Origin: Symbiodinium sp. CCMP2592
Lineage: Eukaryota; Sar; Dinophyceae; Suessiales; Symbiodiniaceae
Assembly: GCA_905221615.1 (NCBI GenBank)
Contig: CAJNDT010002846.1
Span: forward strand, 513,001-577,000
Reading direction: 5' to 3'
Length of the DNA: 64,000 nt
Each line of letters opens with the position of its first letter. The stretch's first letter is position 1. The translations under genes and the position numbers were made by a program. Shown one piece after another: positions 36,201-47,221 of the stretch. Below the pieces are notes generated by a model that saw nothing but the letters and a program-made list of their open reading frames with translations, had not been told where the DNA came from and ran no database searches.

Positions 36201-39200
36201 GAGCTGCTGAACCCCAAACCCTAAACCCTTAAACCCTCAACCATTAAACCCTAAACCCATCACCCACTAAACCCATTACACCCTAAATAGCCCTAAACCC
36301 CGATTCCGTTCCAACAGGTGAACTCCTTAGGTTTGGCGGAGACCTTGAAGGCCGACATCAGCCTAAAGAGGCCGGGTTTCAGGCATTTGTTCAGGGCATT
36401 TCGGGACTTAGGTTGAGGGGATCCGGGTATTAGGGTTTATTAGGGTATACTAGGGTTTACTAGGGTTTAGTCGGGTTTAGTGGGGTTTATTGGGGGATTA
36501 GGGTTTGAGGGTTTAGGTTTTAGGGTTTTAGGGTGTTCGGGTTGGTGGGGTTTTAGACTTGTTCAACGGGGTTCCTGCAGGTGCTGTGTGTGTGTGTGTG
36601 CGTTTGCAGGTTTTGTGTCAGGGGTACCTGCAGGTTTTAGGTGTTTGTGTGTTGCAAGGGGTGCTTGCACGTTGTACATGGTGTGTTAGCTTTTTGTTTG
36701 TTGGCGTTTGCGATAGGTTTCAGCAGAATTCCCTTTATGAGGTGTGCTTCGTGCTGAAAGGTTTTCGGAAGCAGGGTTTAGGGCGATGAATGACGGTTGC
36801 CTAGAGTCTGACCCCGAAAGCCCCACAGACCCTAAGCTCCAAACCTCTGAGATTCTAAATCTTAAACCTGAATCTTCAAACACCCTTGAACTTAAAGCCC
36901 AAAAGCCTAAACCCTAAGCCCTAATCCCCTAATCCCCTCAAGCCCAAAATTATAAAACAACAAAAAGCAACCTCGACCCGAAGCCCGAAACCCCTGACTC
37001 CGAAAAGCGCGAAGGCTTGAGATGGCGTTCACCAACCTGCTTCTGGGACATTTCTTAAGGTTTGAGGTTTCAGGTTTTAGGAGTGGTAGCCGTAAGGGTC
37101 CTAAAGGGTTCCTTTAAAGGGTTCCTTTGAAGGGTTCTATAAGGGTACCATAAGGGTTTAGGGTATAAAGGTCCATGTGTCCAAGTAGTACGTACTTTGG
37201 CCTTCAAGCTTTTATTTCGATACTTCTGGGCCTAAGTATATGCTTCTTGGGCACATGGACCCTTACTTGGAAGGGCAGGGGACTTAGTAAGTAGGTCATA
37301 AGTAGAGTTATAAGTAACTACCCTGAATGGAGTTACCCCAATTACAACCCTACTGATAAACGACTTACTTAAGTCCCCTCCCCCTCCAAGTCGGGTAGGA
37401 TCCGAAAGAACTCGAAACCCTAAACCGTCCCTGGCAGGAAGGGCATGGACGATGCGACTGCCATGCTGCTAGGCAAGGCGCTTCCTCCAACCCTGGAGGT
37501 GGCCGCAGTGTAAAACCCTAAGGGTCCATGTATCCATATAGTTGATATACTTTGTCCATAAGATATTCCTAAAGTATATACTATATACTGAATAAATAAA
37601 CATATATATATATATATATATGTTGGCCTTAGGGTATCGCCAAATCATATACTATATGGGTACAGTGACCTTTGTGGATATTTACTTGACAGGGTTGTCC
37701 GTTTAGTTAGAGTCGTGTACTACTTTAGGGGCCTTTGGGTTGAGGTGTTTCGGCTTTGTGGGAGAGTAAGTTGAGGAGTTGAGGAGCTTCACATTCAGGA
37801 TTTCGAACTTAATGTAGGGGCTTAGTAATTAGACTAGGGTTTTGCGGGTTCCTTGTTATGATTGCAGGTTACTGGGCCCCAAGACTCTGTGCCAATTATG
37901 AAGGCCCCTAAGGTTTAACCTTGGGGTTTGAGCTTTCGGCCTAGCAATCCAGATTCGGAGGAGCTCGTCCTGGGCTTTGTGAACACTGGCTTGGGCAACG
38001 AGGGAGCTAAGAACCTCGCACTGGCACTGAGTTCTTGCAGCAATCTTCGCAAGGTGAAGTTGGATTTCCAAAACACAGCTCTCGGAGACGCGGGCATCGT
38101 GCAACTGTGCAAGTGCTTGGGCTCGTTGCCTGCACTCCGCGATCTGAGATTGGGCTTGTCCGAAACGCTGCTGGCTGATGAAGGCATCACTGCGATTGCA
38201 GAGATGTTGAAATCGTCTGCTGCCTTTCGTCAGTTGGTCAAGCATGAGAAAGGTTCCACTACCACTTCCACATCCTTCCAGGATTGGGAAATATCGGCGA
38301 ACAGGCGTTTGGAGTTCGATTTCGGAAAGACTCTGTTTCGTGACAATGGCATGGCCTTACTTTCCGATGCGCTTGAGTCCCTTTCGCCCTTGCTGGCTTT
38401 GAACGTGAATGTCTACGAAACTGAGCTCGGCGATTCTGGCTTACATCGAATGGCAAAGGCACTCCAAAGCCAACAGCAGCTTCAATACCTGAACTTGGTT
38501 ATGGCCAACACTCGTGTGAGCGACGAGGGCATCAAGCAGCTGATGACAGCGGTCTCCTCTTGGTTAACCAGCCTCGAGACCTTTATGTTGAACCTCCGAG
38601 GCTGCACCAACATCCTTGGCCCCGGCATCGCGAGCTACTGGGAAATCATCTTTTGATTTAGCATAATAACAGATAATAACAGCGACGTGTAATAATTATG
38701 TGTTTAGGTCGTGTGACCCCTCGAAACCCCGAAATTCGACTCCAAACCCCCCTGACAGAACTTTATGTTGTACAATCCTATCACACCCTAGCCAAGGCTA
38801 TGCAGATGCCCTCCGGTCGTTGAGAAGCCTGCGAAGCATGAAGCTGAACCTTCGAAATTGCTCGCAGCTGCAGATGCTTGCTTTCATGAACAGAGTTCCT
38901 TGTAGTTAAACCCCAATCGGGTTTGGGATTTAGCTAGCCATCGGTGTTGGAGGAGCTAAGGAGCGAGTTATGATGATAATCCCTACTAAAGAAGGAGCTA
39001 AAGAGCCAAGGGAACCCCACAACCATTGGTTAGTTAGAGTTTAGGGGGCTCAGGGGGCTTAGCCCTAATGCCCGAACCAAGCCTTCAACACTAAATCTTA
39101 GAACCTTGACAAGCCCAAATTACATCCCAAACCCTGCAAGAGCCTTGATCTCCGAAACATGTGTCTTTTGATCGCTTAACCTTCCGACTCCAACTAAGCC

Positions 39201-42200
39201 AAATTTTCAGGTCTAAATAGAAATCAGTTGTAATTCTTGGCTCCTATAACCCGTAAGACACAGCTAAAACTATGATTTTTGCTAGGGGTCGAAGTTCAGT
39301 ATAGAATTAAGCACGATTGATAAACTTGAGACCCAAAGGTCCCATCTGCGTAGTAGTTAGTGTTTTGGGAGCCCTAAACTCGCTACTTACGCAATGCCCT
39401 AGACCCTAAACTGCCCTACTATTACCATCTTCCCCTCTAAACCCAATATAATCTCTTTAAAGTCGTTGTGAACTTAAGGAAAGAGCAGATGGCGACCGTG
39501 GCAGAAGCCCTTGCCTCCAACTTGTCACTGGAAGCCGCAAGCGTTATACTGCTGGGCACGAGCCTTGGAAGCTTTTCGGTAAGACTCAGGGTTGTAGGGG
39601 TTCCAGACACGCAGACACACAGACACAGACACACACGCCCGCAGACGCACACACACACGCGCACACACACAGACACGCATCCTCTGTGAGCCCTGCAACG
39701 CTTGGAGGATAAGGAGGTCGGACGAACCCCTGCCCGAAACCAGAATCCGAAGCTCTTGGAAGATGTAAGGAATACGGATGATGCCGTGGGCACTGACTTC
39801 ATCCGGGCACTTGGATCTCTGCCGGTTCTTCAAGAGCCTTCGCCCAAAGACTGCCCTGCCGAGGGACCTTGTTCAGTCTTTGATAATGGAGGCCACAAGG
39901 GGGGTTTAAGATTCTTGGGCAGGGATTCCTTAATATGAACCTGATTATGGGAACCCTAATCCCTACTAAACCCCCATAGGCTAAAACCCCTTTTGGCCTC
40001 CTATGAGTTGAGGATTGATGGGGTTTTAGGGTTGGCAGTGTCGGGTTTAGGGCTTCAGGGTCGATCAGCCTTTGTGGAACCGTCCCAATAATTAGGGTTC
40101 CTTTAAAGGGGTCTATAAGGGGCTAGTATAAGGGATACTATAAGGGTACTATAAGGGTCCAAAGCACCCAATGATTAGGTACTGGAGTTTAGGATAGTAG
40201 TTATGTAGGTCACTATTTGCCAGAGTATATGACAATTCGGTGCTTGGACCCTTAGGGGAAGAATGTGGGTTCTGCCCTTCACAATGTTGGGGTTTACAGC
40301 CATAACTTGGACTGCACTGTGACTCGCCAGCTCAAGGCTTAAACCCGGAGCCCTGAACTGGTTTAGTTGCAAGACGTACAGTGTAACGCCTCTTGAGACC
40401 CTGAAAGGAGCCCGTAAGGGAACCCGCAATCCTGAAAGGAAGCCTTGAAGGAACGCCGAAAGCTAAGCCAACATCTTTAAAGCCACAACCTACATTATTT
40501 GTAGGCTCTTGTTCTAAATCCCGGTCCTTGATGTATAAGGACCCTACAAGTGAGTAGGTTTTGCTAGTTCAGGGTGAACCCTATAAGCTGCACATTTCTG
40601 AGGAGGTGAGGCTGGGAACGCCCGTTGTGGACATTCAGTCCGTCGCTGAACTTCATCGCCGGATGGGCTTGCTGCTGAAGCCGTAATAGGGCTTTGAATC
40701 CGTAGTTTAGAGGATTGCGAAGGAGTGTCGAGACACATGGTCGCATAATCATGTCTGGACCATAGCCCATAAGGGAGTAGTATTCTAATCGTACAGGTCT
40801 TTATGTTGCGGGTTTTAGGCTTCGTGTGTGTTCTCCTATACCTGCGGCATGACAACAACTACTCCGACCCTCAAGTTAGTCCCGAATCATATGTAGACTA
40901 TACCCACAAATTCAGGCTTGAATTCACTGAAGGTCCTGCAGGCATGGGCTCTATTCTTTTAGCTGCTAGGAGTTTTGGTTTAGTCAGGGGAGTTCAGGCA
41001 TCGGGTTGTGGGCTGTTGCTCTTCGGATGTGGATTGCATCGTAGGTTAGTGAAGTGCCTTCTGGTGGTTCGGCTTCAGGGGCTTACATGGCGACTGCCGC
41101 TGCGACTCCATCAATTTGTTTTGAATTTTGGTCCTGCCTTCTCCAAAGGAGAGAGCGTCGCCCGAAAAGACCTGCAAGTTAAACTCGGCGCCACAGCGAG
41201 AAACCCCCCAAGCCTGAAACGGAAGCCCACACTCCTAACCCCCTCCATTTCTCAAAAAAGTCCCTCAACGCACATTTGAAGGTGTATCTGTCTTGTGTTT
41301 TGTGCGTGGGAGTTGAGGGTTTGAAGGCGCAAGCTTCGAGGGCTTTGCAGTTGAGGCAGCTTAGGGTTGGGGATTGAACGGTTGGAGTGATAAGGATTTT
41401 GGGTTAAGGGCTCTTTGAAGGGTAACATTATGCAGTCGCATGGGTATTCAAACCCAAGAATGAATAGCATTCTAATTTTCTAGTATTACCCCAACCATGG
41501 ACTAGTGTTTCGGGGTCTAGGTGCCGCATTCATTCAAAAGAGGCTCGGGTTTTGCCAGATATATGAGATAGCAGAAGTTCAAATGCAAGTGCATGGGGTT
41601 GCCACTATGGTGTCCTTAGACAATATCTGGCACATGCGTCTACATACATATGATCATATGTATACAGATGTATTTTAACCTGCACCTGCGGTGAAACAAG
41701 TGGTTGTAATGGAGTAGCAGAATTCCTAGCATGTTTCTAGCGCTCCCTGAATGCTAAAGGCCAGACCCCAAAACGCTTTCGATGCCCCAGTGTCAGAGAT
41801 TATGGACAACAGGGGTTCTATAAGGTGCCTACGATTATTGAAAAACCTTGAGCCTCTAAAAGCACTAAACGGTCCTAAACCCTAAACCCCGTAAGCCTTG
41901 AACCCTAAGCTACAAAACCCTAACCCTAAACACTGAGATTTCCGGAATTCGACTGGGCACAACCTGTGGATCCCAAAACCTAATACCCCGTTTTTAAGGG
42001 TTCATAACACAGTATTTTGTAGGGTTTTGGGATACAGGTATTCGAAGACTTCAGCCTTATCGAGCGAACAGTGTGTAGTGCCCCTGAAAGAGCCCGTCGA
42101 GAGCCCTCGTCCAGGAGCATCGAGCGTCCTTATCGAAGCTTAGTTACTAGCCCAAAGGGTCCAAGTATCATTATGGTATATATATATATATATATATAGA

Positions 42201-45200
42201 TATATAGACCGCCAAAATACCCTATAAGTATATACCATAATGATACTTGGACCCTTTGGGTAAAGCGCCCCAGCAGCACCCTTTTAGTCACTCTAATACA
42301 GCGCACAGGATGAACTCAACTCTGGGCCTACCTTCCTTGTCAGGAGTGCAGAAGAAGCAGCCCCCAAACCCCGAAACACTGAACCCCTCGACAAAGCCCT
42401 AAAGACTAAAGCCGCAATCATGAATCCCAAAGCATGAACTCAAATCCCTGAGAAACCCTACATAAACCCTCAAGACCTAAACCGTGCTCTAGGCTTATAA
42501 GAGTTCTGACGATGGTTGCTTAGGGCTTCGTTTGCGTAAGCGGCACCTGTGAGAGTTCTTTCGATGGGTTTTGGGCGCGAGGTCCTTGTCACGGATTGGA
42601 ACCCTCTGACCGTCTACATCTGGCCGCAGCCTTGGGTCACACTCGCCAAAGGGTCCAAGCGATAGTATAGTACATGAACATTTCCCTAAATCAAGATCCC
42701 TCTTCACGTCCCAAGGATAGGGCGACACCCTTATGGCAAGGATTCCAAGACAGGGACCACAATTTGGAGAACTACCCACATACTGTTGGGCCCAAATATC
42801 TACAAAGTACCTATTATAGTGGAACTTACCGTAGTGCAGTGGTACTTTGGACACTTTGGGCCCGGCGAACATAATTGAACAAAGACCAAGATCCATGGTA
42901 GACCTTTTAAGAATAGTTTTGTGAAAGTCACCTCGCCGTGTTGACGTGCCGTTCATGTTGAGTCTGTATGTAGTACTTGAATCGACTTGCTGTCTATAGG
43001 ACTGGTCATTCATGTCACACGAACATGCAGACCTCGTCAAACGCACTTACTGCAGAAGTCTTGAGTTCAAGCGCAAAAAGTTGCAGCCTACTGTGGTTCG
43101 TTGCACGCAGCCCCTAGTCTAGGCCCTGGAATCCGTTGCAAAAGTTTGAATATTGCTTGCTATAGATCCTTGTGATGGTACCCGAGACCCCATCGAACAT
43201 ACGCCCCTTAAAGGGTCCTGTTGATTTCATTGATCCAGACAAGGCGCCTCGAGCTCTCCGCAAGTCATAGCAGCACATACAGAACCCACGTGTGTTAAGC
43301 TCAAGTCGTGATACCTTACCTTAACCCCAAATAACCTACCTTTGTAGGGCTGCTTACTGGGTTTCCTTATGTAACTTGTATGGGACCCAGGCAGAATGTT
43401 GACTTCCAAACGTTTTCAGGTTTAGGGCATCATGTTGAATTTTCAGAAGGTCTTGTTTCGCCGAAGCGAGGATCGATCTCGGATCATCAATGCTCTCATC
43501 TTCATTTGCCATCATTGGTGCAATGGGGTTCGAGGTGTCTAATCGGGCCAAAAGGTCAGGACTCCAAAACCGTCAGTGCTAAGCCTGAACCCCACAAGCC
43601 CCAAACAAGCCTGACGATGTGATCCTGTGCACCTCAAGCACCCCGACAACCCTCAAGTCTAAACACTGCTGTACTTGGGGATCCCAAACCTATGGTTTAC
43701 AGCTTTACAACCGTATATTTAAGGGGTCATATCCATGTTGTAGGGTTTGGGGATACAGACAGCTGCTACAACCAACAACCCCAACCACACAGTCGCAAAA
43801 ATAGGACAACTTGGCTGCACTCAGAGGCAGCTGTGAGACAGGGAAGAAGTCAGGTGACAATAGCTGAGAGCGGTCGGTCTCAATCGATGCAAAGTCCCTC
43901 CGAGTACACCAGGAGCCTTAAATCCAACCCTAAACTTCCCAAACCCCGAGACCCAAAGCACGAAAGCAAGAAGCTCAGGAATCAGCCGTATCTGCGCTTC
44001 GCTGGTCAGAAGTATGACGAGACCCTGTCGGACCGGAGTGAGTGCGCCCAAAACTGGGAGCAACTAGCGTTTCGGACTTAGGGGTTTGGTGTGCAGGAGT
44101 TCCTTTTTTTTGGTGCTCTTGCAGGGATTCAGGGTTCAGTGTTTGGGGATTCTTACATGCTGCGGCTCGAGATATGATGGTTGCATCTACTCCGCAGCTT
44201 GGATTTTCGGGCTCCTGTCGCGGATTGGGGGTTTGGGCTTAAGATTCAACGCCCTCAACCCCAAACCCCGAATGCCTAAACTGCAACCCAGCCGTCGCCG
44301 AGACGATGTTCGTCGAGGTATACTCGCAAAGTTTAGGGTTTGGAGTTTAGGGTTTAGGACCCACGGTTTCGCACTGGGGTTCAGCTTCGCTACGAACAGA
44401 AGGATTTGACCGAGGTGCCGATGCGGCGGCTCGAGAAAACGAGATTTGGGGTTTCCCAAACGAAAGCCAAGCCCATAATCACCTTTCACATTCACAGCCT
44501 TCATGGCAACAGGAGTCCTTCCTTGCCGGCATTGAATTGAAAATAAAACACAGCCGTGGTCGGAAATCTGGCTGTGCGCGCGGAAAAAATGGGAGCTTCA
44601 CACCAGCGACACCAACAAGCGGGGGAGCATCGTCTTGGGAATCCGGAGCTGTGCCTTTACCGCCGAAGCCCCGAACCCCAAACCCGAAACCCTAGACCCT
44701 GAACCCCGAACGGGATTGCACATTTGCATAGGAACTCTCGTCTCGAGGTACTGTCTGATGACCATGTATAATTTTCCAATAGCCACACTGTGCACGTAAT
44801 AATAGCGACACTAGTGCATCATCATTTGTTCACCCTCAAACTCTCATGGCGTGCCCCTGCCTCAGCAAATAGTGCCCGACAATTCTGTTTAGGGCATAGA
44901 GTTGCGGCATCAGGCTCGTTTCGTTTTTTTTCAAGTTTCAGGTCAGCGATAAGGTTTGAGCCTGTTGCTGCTCACCGCTTATCAGGGCATCATGCAGCAG
45001 GTTCGTTCACCTTGTCAACAACTCGATCATCAAGCACATGGATGGCTTCCAGGAGAAAAACGAGGACTGTTTGGCTTTAAAAAAGCTGTTTTGATTAATC
45101 ATGTAACCCAATAACAGGGTTTCGCATTTAGGGGTCAGGCCGCTAGGGTCAGAAGAAGGTTCGGTATGTTCTTGCATGTAAGCCCCACATCGACGCCATG

Positions 45201-47177
45201 AACCCTAAGACGCAGAAGCCTGGGCCACAAGCCCAAAGCTTATGGTTCAAAGTCCTCCACCCTGAGACCTAAAGCTGTGTACTCAAATCCCATGCTTCAA
45301 CGAGAAGGGACGAGAAGTAACCCCAACAAGGATGCGCTTGAGGTTTGGGGGATCTTCGGAAAGCTTGGTGCCGGATGTCCAGCCTTTCCCGGCTGGCCAC
45401 CTGCAAAGCAATTCTCGTCTGAGAATACCACTGAGATTTCAACACGCAGTCACTGTCGAGTTGTTGCGCAGTGTCCATGTGTCAAGTACTGAAGCGTCAG
45501 GCCAATGCCATGTTTAGAGGCGGCTGTGTAATTGCTCCTGACAAGCATGGCAAGAGCCTTCCATTATCTCAGCCCCCCAAAATGCATCTCCAGACTCTCA
45601 AATAACAACAGGCTTTGTCCGCCTGCGTCGGCTCAAGCTTAATATGGGGCCGGTTGATAACTAGAATAGGGTTTTGGGGCATAAGATATTGTAATCATAA
45701 GAACGAACCTCCGCAATAGTATTGGTAATTATTTACGCCCCCCATATTACATCCAGAATCTGAGATCTAACAGCCTAGACACGCGGCTGGAACAGTGAGC
45801 CGGGCTGGCTAAATGTTTGAAGTCTTCTATCTTTTTGAGTCTTGGATTTCGGGCTCCGAAAAAACCCCTAAAGACTGTATTAAGTCCACAGCCACCAGGA
45901 CCTCAATGCGAATGGCTACATGTGGTTTCGCCAGCAGTACGAGGAGACGGCCGGCCCTTTTGACCGTAGCTCTAGGACGCGGACACTCTGCACTCACAAT
46001 AATGTCAAAACTCGCGAAACCCAGAAATTCTCCGGTCTTCGTAGCCTAGACGCTGCAATCCCTAAACTCCGCAAACCTTAGAGCTTCGAAATGTTTCTCT
46101 TGATGTGCAACCCTAAACAACTTATCCGAGTTTCCCAATTCCAACATTTCAAAGGGAGCCTGAATGAGGTCATCATCTAAAGCGAACTCCTGTAGGGCAG
46201 GATTTAAAGTTTTAAGTACACCCCTGAAGTTTGGAATATGGCTTTGGACTGACTTGCGCTGTGATTCCCTATACTTGCAAAACCTGGAGAGCATGAGTCG
46301 AGCAAAGCGTGGTGGCACAAGAGTCGCAGAGGAGTGGCTGCATGCGCGTTACTGCACCTGTGAGAAGCACCGCACGCCCTTTCTCAAGCCGCCTGGCAAG
46401 GAAGTCTCAAAACACAAACCAGGGGGGGGGGGGGTAAAGTGATTCGTGTTCTTCCGAAGGTTTAGGAGCCACACGCTGAGGATGCATACAAAAGGAATCC
46501 AAGTCACACTTGTTAAACCGCTTTGGCTTCCAATCATGGAGTCGGTAGTCGTGGGGCCAGGATAACCAGAATAGTGCTTCGGCGTGTGTAGCATAGATGA
46601 ACCATCATCGACTGACTATACGTGCAAATTTTACCGAGCCCTACATTAGTCTGAGTTGAGCCGAGAAACTCCGTCCATAGATTGCCTCACATGGTGCCCC
46701 TTATTGAGGTCCCAGACAGGGGTCTGTACAGGTATGTATGTACGTATGAATGCAGCTACGTATGTACGCATGCATGTATGTATGTATGTATGTATGTATG
46801 TATGTATGGGTGTATGTCAATTTGTACAAACGTGACCAGAAGAATACAAACCATATTATGCGTATACTATATATGTATAAGTTGAAGTGCAAATATAAAA
46901 GCACGTAGGTATTGTGCATTTACATTTGAAACTAATGTGTTTGTATGTAGTTCTATATATATGATATAGATACATCCACATATAAGCTAACATGTGAGTC
47001 CTCTCTCTCTATGTACATATGAAGGTACATATACCAATACAGATGCATGGACGAAGACATATACATATACATACCTACATACGAAATTTTAGACCTACAT
47101 ACCTATATACACATACACACACATTTTTGTACATGTTTGTATATCGAAATGACGTGTATATATATGTATATATATAC

Positions 47178-47221
<44 letters not shown>

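Larger units (their letters stand above)
30812..42581 (+). other. 11.8-kb TTLL intron containing other coding exons
   Basis: The flanking exons join as RQW|VLVTDW without a gap in the TTLL domain, so everything between should be intronic for this gene. Yet it holds a leucine-rich-repeat gene and several other + strand exon candidates, many hairpin elements and telomere-like tracts. Confidence 0.65.

Noticed and set aside
36480-36789. Two Val/Cys/Gly-rich frames near 36.6 kb
   Set aside because: They read a GTGTGT and TTTAGGG-rich stretch; no splice sites or domain. Treated as intronic.
45620-45642. Spliced-leader relic (GGCTCAAG end)
   Set aside because: Only the last eight or so bases resemble the dinoflagellate spliced leader; the upstream part does not fit, and the following sequence is a hairpin element, not a gene.
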